Of a stretch of DNA of 64,000 nt, positions 24,125 through 35,106 are shown piece after piece; the first letter of the stretch is position 1, and each line of letters starts with the position of its first letter. The translations under genes were made by a program, and so were the position numbers. Under the pieces are notes generated by a model that worked only from the letters and a program-made list of their open reading frames with translations, searched no databases and was not told the DNA's origin. Source of the stretch: Topomyia yanbarensis (Eukaryota; Arthropoda; Insecta; Diptera; Culicidae); assembly GCF_030247195.1 (NCBI RefSeq), contig NC_080670.1:164310080-164374079 (forward strand). Direction: 5' to 3'.

Positions 24125-25780
24125 CTTCCTTGTGCAAATTTTGCCTCCTTGTTAGTTGCCGCTCCTGCTTGGTGCCTTTCGAACTTTCTATACATTATAG
24201 AAGACATTCCATTGTTTTTGCTCGAAATTGATTGAAACTTGAATCAAAATGTCGGATTGACGTTTGAATTGGTCCAATACTATCCTGGTCATGCAGTGCC
24301 TAGTTTCCTACAGCTACCATCACTACGCTTGATTACCTGGAGCTCTTTAAACGTCACTTGGGATAAAGTACAATGTGTGAATCCGAGCAACTGATCCATT
24401 GTTACCCACACGCTAAAGAGTTATGAACAATAGAGTGCTACCAGAGCCTTCAGAACGATTCTATATTCATCCTAAGTTGGGGGCCCTGGCCCAGTGTGTC
24501 CATACGTAAAAACGGTACTACTTTCCAGCACACTATTTTAATAGCTTTTTGCTGAAAAAATGTCGATTTATTTGACGTTTATATGTCCCGGTTTTCAACA
24601 ACCCATTTCCCGGGAACTAAACATCAGAAACATTTAAATCTATTTTGGTTGGGTTCGGCTCAGTAATTGCCGAGACAATGCCATGATATACATACACACA
24701 TACATTGGCTAAACCCACCATGCTGCGTCAATCGGTATATGAGAGGGTCTCGAAAAAGTTCTGTAATGTTGGAGCGAATAGTATAGCGGGTGCTCATTTC
24801 GCTTCTCATTGGAGATGTTTCCTGAATAATAAACGCAGTAGTAGCCTTTATACTTTGCAAGAGTAGGTCACTGGGTAACTCGTGATACCAACGTTGAATG
24901 ACATTCCAATGGCTACAATAAGTAGCTAAAGTATTGTTGAGAGACGCTACTTTATACGTTTTGTAAAGTAGCAGAGTAGTTTTTTTTTTCAATTCATCTT
25001 TAGTTTCCTATTGTTGGTTTAGACTCGTCAACGGATATTTTCTTTGCCCACTGATTTGAAACCGTTAATGAAGAAACTGAAGCAAAATCTATAAAAAAAA
25101 ACACCATTCATATATACCACGATGAGCAACGAACCAGAACCGTTCGCGAAGATCTGCTGGTATTTGTTTCCATGTTTGCGGTACGAAACAACGGCCGAGC
25201 CCCGTGAGCCAACGCACCAGACCTTCTCTACCACCGAATAAGAAGCACAGGCAAGTGAACCACCCATCAGGTAAAGAAAACGAACTGCTGCTTTACATTT
25301 GCATGGCTAATAATTTCGGTTTCGTTCGTATTATTGGGCATACCTACCGTCCGGGCTGGAGGCGCTCCTCGGTCGGTTCGGCACTGCGTTGGTTGAGCTA
25401 ACCCAGCGAGATGGAGGCGGAGGCGAAGGAGGTACCGCGAGAAAAAGAAAAGGGGCACAACAGCAACAAGTGATCGCTGCTCGATCGAAGACGGTGCCAG
25501 ATGGGAGTTTGTTTGAGGAATTGTTCCAATTCTTAACGCTAGAATAGCGCTTATTCGTTCACAATAAACTTCGTCGGTACTTGAAACTCTATTAAACGCT
25601 TAACGAGAGTATACTTTTAGCAAACTTGATTATTGAAAAATCAACTGAAGCTATTAAAATAAAAGACTATTACGAATAATATTGTTTTAGCCCAAACCTT
25701 TCAGGTTTTGGCAATAATTACGTTTTTTACACGAATGACTACACATAAAGAAATAAAATTCCACTAACTGACTTTCTTTT
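24125..25780. other. upstream region of the nested gene
   Basis: 24125-25140 shows no recognised feature. 25140-25500 is clearly more GC-rich and contains a good donor, CAG|GTAAAG, at 25270/25271. An acceptor TTTTACTTCACAG ends at 25788. Together these could define a non-coding first exon and a ~518-bp 5' UTR intron for the gene at 26117. GC-rich sequence at 25360-25500 could alternatively be a promoter. This is inference from splice consensus only. Confidence 0.35.
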
Positions 25781-26116
25781 ACTTCACAGTCTGAAAAAAA
25801 AACATCTGGGCACACTTGGTACTGATCGGTCGACCGTTGCAAACAAGGGGCTGAAACAGGTTCTCGGCGTAGCTTTTCGCTGCAGCGCCACTGCTGCCAC
25901 GGCGTATTCGGTTGGCTCGCTTTGAAAAGTGCAGATCACCAGTGAACGACGACGCGCGCGGGTGGTTCCGAAATTGTTGTGCTCGTACGCGGCAGTGATT
26001 GATGTTCTGAGCGACGGTAGTGAATCGGTTACAAGGCTCAGTAACCGAACCGTTATTCTACGGGAGAAAGCGTGAAAGATATGACTTGAAGTTTGATCGG
26101 TAGTGCACAGTGTAAA

Positions 26117-26998
26117 ATGGCCGGGCAAAAATTTTTCCACGGCCTCACAGAGGCAATGATAAATCGGGCCTCGGACCGACCCGACAGGCAGAAATCTAGC
26201 TTTTATTGGCCAGATGAGTACCAGGAGGATCCACAAGAAGCATACAAAACCAGTAGCCGAAGACAATCAACTGCATCTTCGACACCCAGCAAGGGATGTG
26301 CTAGTCCTGCCAGTGAATTGGACACAGGTGAAGTTATAAAGCAGCAGCGACATCGAGGCAATGTCCGATCGAACATTCAATTCAGCGACGATTGTGATTC
26401 CTCGTTTTCCCAGTTAGAACGCGATAGACAAACTGAAAAGTTAAGAATAGCAGCATTCCTCCGTGAGCAATGTGACGACGTCAGTGAGGCAGCAAAAACA
26501 CGCCGTCAGAACACGTTAAAGTCCAATTTTCATTTTTACGATTTTGATGATACGCCGGATGGGAAATCTGCTCAAAGCCCCCCACCCAAACCAACGAACG
26601 GTTACCAACGATCAGCACCAACTCCAGATCCCGAAGATCCGTTAAGATCCAGCCCGTTACCCAACGGCAATGGAGGCACAACTCGAAGACAGCAGTACTC
26701 GCCGGCTTCTTCCGAGTACCACTATTCAGCTCGTTACACCGGAAGCTATGAGGACTTTGAGGACGATCGAAGCTTCAAATCAAATGACTTCAACTATGGC
26801 AACTTTAGCCCGCCAGGAACCCCATCGGGAGGCGAGGTTCCGGAATACAAGCGAAATTCACAGCGCCATCTGCGGTCCAGCATTAATTTCCACAATGGAG
26901 CAGCGATGGCCGATGACGAGGCCAGTGCCGAGCGGAAACCAGTAACCGTGCGCGATTCTGCAACGGGGCGCGTAGGAGTGGGATTACCAAATTTGTAA
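26117..26998 (+). CDS. unknown disordered insect-type protein, nested gene
   Basis: An intronless 293-aa frame starting at ATG 26117 (context AAAATGG). In-frame TGA at 26087-26089 precedes it, so this is the first usable Met. It lies inside the BORCS5 30-kb intron on the opposite strand, in a segment distinctly GC-richer than its surroundings, and a poly(A) signal follows 390 bp downstream. The protein (MAGQKFFHGLTEAM...) is rich in S, P, R, D and N, with no membrane segment or signal peptide, and looks largely disordered. Three spaced copies of a short motif, (R/K)S(N/S)(I/F)xF, occur: VRSNIQFSD, LKSNFHFYD and LRSSINFHN. A helical stretch, LERDRQTEKLRIAAFLREQCDD, lies between the first two. 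I do not recognise the family; the motif repeats suggest a linear binding motif. Coding status is well supported by length, composition and the 3' signal. Confidence 0.75.
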   Translation: MAGQKFFHGLTEAMINRASDRPDRQKSSFYWPDEYQEDPQEAYKTSSRRQSTASSTPSKGCASPASELDTGEVIKQQRHRGNVRSNIQFSDDCDSSFSQLERDRQTEKLRIAAFLREQCDDVSEAAKTRRQNTLKSNFHFYDFDDTPDGKSAQSPPPKPTNGYQRSAPTPDPEDPLRSSPLPNGNGGTTRRQQYSPASSEYHYSARYTGSYEDFEDDRSFKSNDFNYGNFSPPGTPSGGEVPEYKRNSQRHLRSSINFHNGAAMADDEASAERKPVTVRDSATGRVGVGLPNL

Positions 26999-27386
26999 AT
27001 ATAAATAATGACAGACAGCTCTGCCGGCTGCTGCGATCGGACCAAGTGCGAGTGAGTGAATCTGAAGCGTGGTGAGCTAATAGGGTGATATGCGCGGCAG
27101 ACATTTTTGTTGACAACCCACTCTTACTAGTTTTGTTGTTATTGTTTGTCGCGGATGATAGGAATGTAGACCGTGAGAAGGACACACATATGGGGAAGAA
27201 AGCGGAAATATCTAATGACCAGTGCTTGTTCTTACTGCTTACAAATTAAGAATTTTCGGACCACGAACGGGCCCGGGTGAACTGCGCCCCAAAGTTTTTG
27301 TTTGGAAGGAACAAACATCACTATATTTGTATTGTGAATAACCTTACTGGAGAACCTAGAGGTTCAGCAAGCTGAAACTAAATTAT

Positions 27387-27392
27387 AATAAA
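27387..27392 (+). promoter_or_regulatory. poly(A) signal of the nested gene
   Basis: AATAAA on the plus strand 389 bp after the stop codon of the nested CDS, in the expected orientation. Confidence 0.55.
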
Positions 27393-27659
27393 ACAAAATG
27401 GCTTATGCAATGGACTGAGTTTCAATGTCTACAACAAATGCAATAATATGCTGACTGCCTGGATTTCTCTGAGAGCGTTTCGCATTGCTTTGTATTGCAA
27501 ATCAGGTGTACTTGTTTTTGTGAGTATTTGGAAACAAAATTATTTAGCGAATTCCCTGACTTTAGATTTGATCCATTTCGTGTGGTTTTGGACAGTGGTA
27601 TCATCGCATTTTTTGGACGCAGTATTTTAATATTGTTTTAACTCTGGCATTTTTACCCA

Positions 27660-28150
27660 GAATCTTGTTTTGATATCACTAGTTTACAAGAAAAATGAAG
27701 CTTCAAGAAAAGGTATAAAACAATATTCATTTTTTTGTTCAAAGAAGCGATTTTGTGATTTTCTCAAAAAACTCGTTTTTGAGCACTTTTTGTAGTTTTT
27801 AGTAAATATTTCGTGTCAAAGTCATTCAATTAATTTAGTCAATATGCAGGTTGAAAGGTGCCGAGATGCCCTTTCCAAAAACATATAATATGTGTCGATC
27901 ATATGAAAAAATTTTAGTGCTGCAAGCGACCAAAGTTTTAAAAAAGTGCATTTTTGACCATTTTTAAAAGTTATTCATTTTTAAATGATTTTTTTTACCG
28001 AAAAACGAATTTTTCTTTCGGACCTTTTAGAAACTAAGATAACAGATAATATGTTTACGTTAATTTCAAGCCTAATATCACTAACATCGCATGGAAAATG
28101 TTGATGCTATGGCACATTGAGCGAAATGGAAATTTTATGATTTTAGCGGA
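27660..28150. repeat. fragment of the dispersed repeat family also at 2860-3110
   Basis: Shares landmarks with 28980-29230 and 29700-29920: a GAGCACTTTTTGTAG/ACAAAAAGTGCTC motif, a stretch with GCCGAGATGCCCTTTCC before ATATAATATGT, and long A/T runs. No coding capacity. Boundaries are approximate. Confidence 0.4.
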
Positions 28151-28157
28151 CCCTGCC

Positions 28158-28325
28158 CTGGTGCGGCGGTTTAGAGGGTGTAGCGCTGGTCTCATAAGCC
28201 AGTCGTCAAATATTCGAGTCCCTATCGGGAAGGAGTCTCAATGGGATCGTAGCACTAGCCACGTAATATTCTGTGAACTGAGCATCTGCTGTGAAGCCTG
28301 TTGAAGCAGAAGGCGAAAATTCCTT
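28158..28325 (+). repeat. tRNA-Met-derived SINE
   Basis: The head folds like a tRNA: an A-box-like GGGTGTAGCGCTGG, then CTGGT-CTCATAA-GCCAG, which forms an anticodon arm with CAT (Met), and a B-box-like ATATTCGAGTCCC. The tRNA-unrelated body follows (GATCGTAGCACTAGCC...CTGTTGAAGCAGAAGG). Related, shorter copies are at 42008-42138 and 20378-20525. This is the most complete copy in the window. Confidence 0.7.
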
Positions 28326-28599
28326 TAATTAGTCAAATATGTACTCACCACAGACAAAACAAAACTTTTCCAACGATATATTTACATTTTAAAAAGAGCA
28401 CTTAGTTGTACAATGAAAAATCCAGAACCATTCAAATGCCGCAGGATGGATGGATGTAAGCTCGAGAAGACAGTACCCAACACAAACAATAACTATCAAG
28501 TATAGAAAATTATTTCAGCCGAAAGTATGATTGTGCTAAAAATAAAAAGTTATAATTTTCACTCAGTGCTTCATACCATCTACATTTTCATTCGATTTT

Positions 28600-29950
28600 T
28601 GTGACCATTGGCTTAAAATTTATGGAAAAAAATGCTTATTTAATTAGATTCTAAAAGAATCTTCTTTTGTCCTTCATTTATTATAAAAAAATTACTATAA
28701 ATATGCATTTTTTTAAAAAAGGTCGAACATTAGACTTTTTTTTACTTTGGTCGATTGTAATCAAGTCAGGGGGGGGAGTCATTTTGGGCAACTTTTGCGT
28801 TACGTAATTTATGAACGGTCCCCAATCACAGATGTTTATAGTGAACAAAAGAAAAAAGTTTTCTCTTGCATTAACTGCTGTGAACTGCATTTAGCCAGTA
28901 ACGGTTTGTCTGAAATTTCCTTTCAAAGAGAATTTTGACAGTTCGCTTTTACGCCGTAATCATATGTTTGTCGAGATTTGATCTACGCATATTATACATT
29001 TTCGGAAAGGGCACGTCAATACCTTTCGAACTGTTTCGAGCGGATCCTATTTGAACAAGATAATTGACAAATAACTAAAATAGTGCCCAAAAACACCTTT
29101 TTCAAAGAAATCTTGAAAATGCTTGGTCCATTTTTTTCAAAGAAGCATTTTCAAGATTTCTTTGAAAAGGTGTTTTTGGGCACTATTTTAGTTATTTCGT
29201 ATTCAGCGATTCAAAATTAACTGAGGAAAAACCATTCTTCTAGCTTATCGCGATTACCTTAAAATTGTTAAAATCTGTCACATTAGACTCTGAAAATATG
29301 AAAAATTATTTTTCTGTAATAAAAAATAGAGCAAAAAAAGCGGAAGCAAAAGAAAAACTTTTTTTTTAACTCGAACATCTTTGAAAGAGAAATAGAGTAT
29401 TATTTTCGTATTCGGCGATCCAAAATTAATCTAGAAAACACTTTTTCTCGTAACTTCATTTTTCTTGGAAACTAGTGTAATCTTGTTTAAGACCAAAAGA
29501 GTGAAAAACAGAGCAATTTTGTCGGATTTTCGTGATCTTAGGCATAAAATTCACATGAGAAGTTTGTCTATCACAAAGGATTTTAAAAGATTTTTTTTGC
29601 TGATTAATTTTTTTATGAAAAATCAACTAAAAATTAGTAATTTTACCAAACACTACTATTTTTGGCTTTGGTTGCTTTAACCTCTGGGACATTGTTGATA
29701 TTTTATCCTAACATGTTATACAATTTTGGAATGGGCACATCAATACCTTTCGAATGGTGAGTTTATGTTAATCGGAAGATTTGTTCCTGAGATATTAAAC
29801 AAAAAGTGCTCAAAAACACCTTTTTCAACAAATCACAAAAACGGTTCTTTGAAAAAGAAAATGAATATGATTTTCGTGCTCAGCGACCCAAAATTAACTT
29901 AGAAAACACGTTTTTTCTTAACTTCATGCAATTAACCCAAAATTTGTAAA
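28600..29950. repeat. complex of old repeats with recurrent units
   Basis: A unit with the order 'ATTATACA...GGGCACRTCAATACCTTTCGAA', 'GTGCYCAAAAACACCTTTTTCAA' and 'TTTTCGTRYTCRGCGAYCCAAAATTAA' appears at about 28985-29230 and 29710-29905. Its last part recurs at 29407-29440, and a copy occurs in reverse at 2860-3110. 28770-28823 is a lone right end of the MITE family at 29954-30208. A perfect hairpin (29069-29197) is listed separately. Confidence 0.5.
29069..29197. repeat. near-perfect hairpin, 55-56-bp arms
   Basis: Arms 29069-29124 and 29143-29197 are complementary over their full length except for one missing T. The 18-bp loop is GGTCCATTTTTTTCAAAG. The arm sequence (GTGCCCAAAAACACC...) is a piece of the surrounding repeat unit, so it is a local inverted duplication of that unit. 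Confidence 0.85.
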
Positions 29951-29953
29951 CTA

Positions 29954-30208
29954 GGGACCGTTCATAAATTACGTAACGCGAAAGTTGCCCAAAATGACTC
30001 CCCCCACCCCCCATGTAACAAATTGTCACAAATCTCTCTATCCCCCCCTCCCCTATTACGTTACAAATTCTTCGACATTTTTTTTTGTTCAGTAAAAACA
30101 TGTTGCGTAACGATCTAGCTTACTCCCCCTCCCCCATATGTCACAACATGTAACACCTTGCCGTACCCCCTCCCCCCAAAAGCGTTACGTAATTTATGAA
30201 TGGTCCCC
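29954..30208. mobile_element. TA-flanked MITE with GGGACCGTTCATAAATTACG ends
   Basis: 255-bp element with terminal inverted repeats (left GGGACCGTTCATAAATTACG, right complement of GGGGACCATTCATAAATTAC), flanked by TA at 29952-29953 and 30209-30210. The interior is rich in C-runs (CCCCCC). One right end of the same family stands alone at 28770-28823. Confidence 0.85.
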
Positions 30209-30236
30209 TAGTGTATTTGGTACTTCTTATATATCC

Positions 30237-31450
30237 TCAAGTTGTGACGCTTTTTGATAAAAAAATAAAACAACCAAACAGTTCCTGACTTCCTTTTTGA
30301 AAGATAGACACGTCGAATGCAGGTGAGTACAGATCTTTAGTTGCACATGTGTTCGAATAGGAGTATGGTTTCAACTTATTTTCAATACGCTCCTTATCCA
30401 TATTCTTAATCGATACAAACACGCAGGTTTTCTTGCCACTAGAACAGATTCCGCGCCAATTCATATTATATTTTTCGCGAACTTATCCACGAAAATAAAC
30501 TTGATTCTACCAGGAACCCTGCCGTGAGTAGGGAGCTTATGAGATCGTTCTACTGTCGATTATGTTTCATTTGCACCTGCTCGTAAAGCTTAAGGGCCCG
30601 ATTTCAGACTACTGTCTGTTTTGTTGAGGTTTCGATTCAGTTGCTTACTTGTTCGGTAACATTAGTAGCCTTCTCGGAGAAGGATTTGGCGCACAGGAAA
30701 TTAGTTTTTTTGCCATCTAATAATTTGAGATTTTGGAATCAGACTTGATTTCCAGAATGACTTTCGAAAATTCCGTCATTCCTCATAGTAAGAGTTGGGA
30801 TATCATAAGGCTTTGTTCGCGACATAATCTGGACACCAAGATGTCTTCAACCATTAAATATTCAATCCAAAAATATATAATTTATTGTGCATAAAAAGCG
30901 CTTGCAACAATAACCTCTAAAGAAGTGTGTATTAGAAAAGTTAGTATGTGCAGCCCAAATGATAATCAGCGATAACCAATTTAACTGATTCATTCCACAA
31001 TTTTTGCTTTTTTCCTTTGATTGTTATCTGCACTTGGCTTTTACACTGCTCATGACAGCCCGGTTGAGACTGCACTAAAAATGTTTCTGTAAACAATATT
31101 CTTGGTAGATATTCTGTAGTACCTTCCTTTTGGTACGAAATTTTTAATGGTTTATCCACTGTTGCAGATGACCTGCCAAAAGAAATATTTCTTGGAAAAC
31201 TTAAACTTGTCTATCGTTCAGAATTACTTTGTTACCTCATTTCGTTGCACAGCGGTATAGAAAAACATGCCATGAAGCCGGTTGAAGTATTATACGTCCT
31301 AAGTTTTGTCATCCATTACCACGAAGGAAAATTTGGTCAAATATCCACGACAAAATTTTCGAACAAGTGTTTTGACATTTTATTTTCCTAGCAACAGTGC
31401 GAACAGAAAGGACTAGCTTTTTTTCTGAATGTTTGTCTCACTATTGAATC
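30237..31450 (-). pseudogene. decayed Tc1/mariner-type transposase
   Basis: Minus-strand frames retain a motif typical of the catalytic domain of one Tc1/mariner group: WRGICSSGKKTCVFV at about 30440-30470 and, upstream in the reading direction, a second related block around 31080-31450 (FLPRILFTETFL-like stretch after an ICNSG-like motif). Frameshifts and stops separate the blocks, and no intact DDE/D triad or terminal repeats were found. It may consist of two fragments of related elements. Family call rests on my recognition of the ICSSGK motif. Confidence 0.4.
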
Positions 31451-31806
31451 CATTTATCGACAAACATGTGATTGGGACTTTTAAACCAACTGTCAAAATT
31501 TTGCTTTGGATGAAAATTCCGGACAATCCGTTACTCGCCAATCACAACTGTCAGTTGTAAGTAAAAGAGAAAAGTTTTCTCTTACATTAATTGGGGGGAA
31601 GGGGAGTGGGTGGGTATAAGGGTTTCAGCGCGAAAATTGTATTTTTCAAGCTTTGCATACAGATTCTATGTATAAAATACCTAACCTCTACGTTGAGTTT
31701 TCGAGATAAATTTTCAATTAATGGGGTTTTTTACTCATTTTACATAAAAAAATTTTTTTTTCACGATAAATTCCGCCTAACAACAGATGTGGCTGTGGTT
31801 CACTAG
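31450..31806. repeat. repeat shared with 39330-39520
   Basis: The order GGTTTCAGC...TTTGCATACA(G)A...CTATGTA(T/A)AAAATACCTAACC...GTTGAGTTTT matches 39390-39440 and its continuation. No coding potential is apparent; class unknown. Confidence 0.35.
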
Positions 31807-32890
31807 CAGGTCCAGCCTAGAGGACATGTGGCATCCGGCGGGTTGAAGTATCTCAGCCAACAATTGATCCATTGGGTTCCAGATCCCATGTCGTAAGAGG
31901 CGACTGAAAACAGGAGTCCTCGAGTCGAAGTGTTTATGCCGAGGACTGGGTGGCTGGCATGATTAAAATATGCCAGTCAGGCACAGAGTGTCGTGAGTAT
32001 TGTCCTTGCTGCGTTAAGCGAATTTCTTACATAGTGGACGTTTCGCAAATCGTGAGATTCAAATGATGGTCATGTCACTGATACCCACTTCGGGGATCGC
32101 TATAGGCGATTATCAGCCAACATGTTGGGTATCTTCTAGTAGCTGTACAATAAGTGCCGATGATGAAATGTGCAATGCTCTGATCGACTATGGTTCGAGA
32201 AGCCCAAATTGATCTTCAGCATGGACGTACAGCAACTATCAATCTATCCCACCTTTCGCAGGAAGCAAAAGCTTCATAGGTTCAAGGACCGGTTCATAGG
32301 TTCAATGAAGGAAACTTCTATGTTGGAAAGCTACTTAACCCCGTCTTCGTAGCTTACAACCAAATGGCATGACAAATCCACGCTGAATGCCTCGTGCATG
32401 TCAACTTGTGAATAGTGCTATCGTCGCATATCTTTTATCCGACCTCAAACTCGTGATATTTGTGCTGTCACAGTCAATGTGACTGTTAATGACATAAACA
32501 GGAAATACGTCTATTGTTCGGCATATTCGCCGCATAATGAATCATCACATTCTGATGATTTCAAAAGTGTTTTATCATGCTGTGGCAGAAATGGGTTTGC
32601 ACTTTGCACTCATAATCGGCAGTGATGCAAATACCCACCACATAATTTGAAGCAGCTCAGATATTAATTTGAGAGGCACCGAATTGATGGACTGTTTAAT
32701 CAGCACAAATTTGCATATACTTAATGTAGCAAATCACTCAACTTTTGCAAAATCTGGCAGAGAAGAGGTGTTAGATGTAACTCTCTGCTTTGACCGTATT
32801 ACGCATTAGTTGGCAAACTGGCTCGCAGCCAACGAGTTCGAACCGTCGTTATCTGATCATAAGTACACCGTCTTTTATCATTTGAATTTG
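31807..32890 (+). pseudogene. non-LTR retrotransposon fragment, 5' leader and AP endonuclease
   Basis: The last ~430 bp translate, across at least one frameshift, into an apurinic-type endonuclease domain: KYVYCSAYSPHN (about 32500-32540), then after the shift GSDANTHH, SSSDINLRGTELMD, NLHILNV, STFAKSGREEVLDVTLC and a terminal SLSDHKYT at about 32845. These correspond to the GDFNAHH-, RG-, NPTF-, LDLTL- and SDHK-type motifs of APE-bearing non-LTR elements (jockey/LOA/R1 groups). In-frame stops show it is dead. 31807-32450 (GGCGACTGAAAACAGGAG and so on) resembles a 5' leader. The reverse transcriptase is absent, so the copy is 3'-truncated or interrupted. Confidence 0.7.
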
Positions 32891-32894
32891 AATT

Positions 32895-33405
32895 GATTTA
32901 ATTGTGTGGACTTTGCTAGATTGTAAACTCCCACTCGTTTTGATCAAACCGTGTAGATCCTTTTTGGATTTTCGAGGTATCGAAAATTGAGTCATTTCTC
33001 ACAACATCAGGTGTGGATACTGGTAGTTTCGAGAAACGTGCTCCTTGTAAAACCCAAAAAAATGGGAAACAAATTGATTTAAATCAAAGAAAAGAAACAC
33101 AACCGCAAAGGTGCTCTCTTCAACAATGCTTCGGCTCATTGTATAGAGCCTTCGAGTTTCAATACTTATCGAGTGCAAGCAAGGTTGGATAAATGTCACT
33201 TTTCGATTGCGCTGAAGGATGATCTGTTAAAAGACCTTCACGGGTGTCTCCTTTCAATTCCTCCCTCATTCATCCCCATTTTTAGTGAGTTTGGCTAGGT
33301 ATGGTATTGTTTGGTTCTCTCCGGATAACGAACAAAGCTGTACCTGGTTGAAATAGAAATTGGAGGAGATAAGTAAGAAAGCAGGGGACTTCCGTTTTAT
33401 TGTCG
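32895..33405. other. intronic DNA, nothing recognised
   Basis: No domain-bearing frame and no repeat boundaries visible. Confidence 0.35.
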
Positions 33406-33412
33406 AACTATA

Positions 33413-33489
33413 CTGCCGTTATACGCATATTTGTCCCATGTTCTATAGGATTCCTTATATACATGGGGCAATTATGCGTATAACGGCAG
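33413..33489. mobile_element. 77-bp palindromic micro-element, copy 1
   Basis: Starts CTGCCGTTATACGCATA and ends with its complement TATGCGTATAACGGCAG. Inner arms GTCCCATG/CATGGGGC and a central TATAGGATTCCTTATA make almost the whole unit one palindrome. It is flanked by direct repeats TATA at 33409-33412 and 33490-33493. See the copies at 35107, 51112 and 61065. Confidence 0.85.
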
Positions 33490-33494
33490 TATAT

Positions 33495-34340
33495 GGCCTT
33501 CACTATAATAAGGTATCCCTTTACATTCCGAGGAATCCCAAGGAATGTTTGAAGAGTACTGATGTTTTGATGAGGCTAGAGTTCCATGATCCTGGTTCGT
33601 GGGCAGTTTGCTGGGAAGTTCTGAGAACCAAGTCGCTTACAGAGAAAATACAGCAGTATTTTTGCAGTATCGATGATAGTTCTCTGGAATTTCTAGCGAA
33701 AAAGGGTTTTAAACTGAACTATGGCTTTCAAATGTCACGACGATATTTTTTAAACCTACATCACACAGTGATGCAAAGCTGGCCAAAATTAAAAACATGA
33801 AATTCAATTTTCATCATCAAAAATATTTTTCTTATGGTTAAATTTTTTTGAATTAATAACCTGCGGAAAATTGTGGTATTTGAAGATCTCTAATTATTTT
33901 TTGGATGTTGAGATATGATTAGAAATGAGGTATTTTCAGGTTTCCAGCTTATTTGAAATTTCTAACTCATAATTCAATTTAGAACAGATTTATCGCAAGT
34001 TAACTCCAAACATCTTTAAAATTCATGCATGCGAAAATGAACTTTGGATTAAGAAATACTTGAAAAGTTGAAAATGTTAGCATTTTATGATAAAGAATAC
34101 CGTCTTAACATACAAACTTCAATATTCATCATAACTTTTACTAAAGAAGGAAAAATCGGAACAGCACGCCATTAGTTGCGTATCATAGGAAATTTGATCA
34201 TCTTTCAGAATATCATAGTGGTGTATTGCGCCGTTTTGCGCCAAGCTTGATAGGTAACTATTTTTCGTCAAAGGTTTGATGGAATAACAAGAGAAGCAAT
34301 TTATTGCAATTACGCGTGTTTCCTATCGTATTAATTTTCC
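33495..34340. other. intronic DNA, nothing firmly recognised
   Basis: The plus-strand frame 33360-33800 stays open through the 77-bp palindrome but has no ATG before it and no known domain. 33830-34340 is AT-rich with no feature. Confidence 0.35.
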
Positions 34341-34466
34341 ATAAGGGGCCGTACACAAATGACGTAGCATTTTTTCGGCAATTTTTGACCCCTACCTCCC
34401 CTCTCGTAGCATTTATTCACAAAATTCTAACCTCCCCCTCGTAAATAACGTAGCATTTATCTAACA

Positions 34467-34485
34467 CCCCCCCCCCCCCCCCCCC
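34467..34485. repeat. poly(C) tract
   Basis: Nineteen consecutive C residues within the subterminal part of the surrounding element, next to further C-rich blocks. A likely length-variable site. Confidence 0.9.
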
Positions 34486-35106
34486 ACATCCTGCGTAACG
34501 CGGCCGGGGATGAAAAAAAGTTACATGTTTTTCAATTATTTTAAATACATATCCTTTCCAAATGTTTGACGACTTTTATCAACATTTTTATTATAACAGC
34601 AAATTGCGTACAAAATAAGCCCATTTTATGACAAATATAGTGTTGATAGTTTTGTTTTGAATTTTATATGTCAAGGGGGGCATGAAGAGAAGTTCTCTCA
34701 GTTTACAATCCTGCAGTTGCCAATGATTCTAAGAAGCACACGTTCATCAAAATTACTAAATTTTGTTTGATTGAATCCGAAGAGAAAATTTAATTTAGCT
34801 ACCAAACTAAGTCGACTAGTTGGCAACATTAGCTAAATAATGTAGCAAGTTAAATCCGCATTAAAATCTTTTCGTATTTTTGCGAGCTTGTAATTTTGCG
34901 AATCGTAAAATTTACCTCACGAAAAACCGCATGAAAAGTAACTTGTGTGCATTTAAATTTATTTCTCTTGGGAATGGAGTAACATCAAATTGTTTTCTCT
35001 AATTATTGAGTTTTGATGCCCGTCAACAAATTTAAACTTAATGCTACGTCACACAACTTTAAGCCCTACCATCCCCCTCGTCAAACCTCGTCACTTATTT
35101 GGTATA

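Noticed and set aside
25784..26266. 160-aa minus-strand frame
   Set aside because: Antisense to the 5' UTR and start of the nested gene at 26117; no domain, and composition is explained by the opposite strand.
27081..27092. TAGGGTGATATG resembling the GGGTGATGAGCC MITE terminus
   Set aside because: The match ends after nine bases and there is no partner terminus; chance.
33360..33800. 146-codon plus-strand frame
   Set aside because: No ATG occurs before the 77-bp palindrome it crosses and no known domain is present. The frame stays open only because the insertion plus its 4-bp duplication is 81 bp, a multiple of three.
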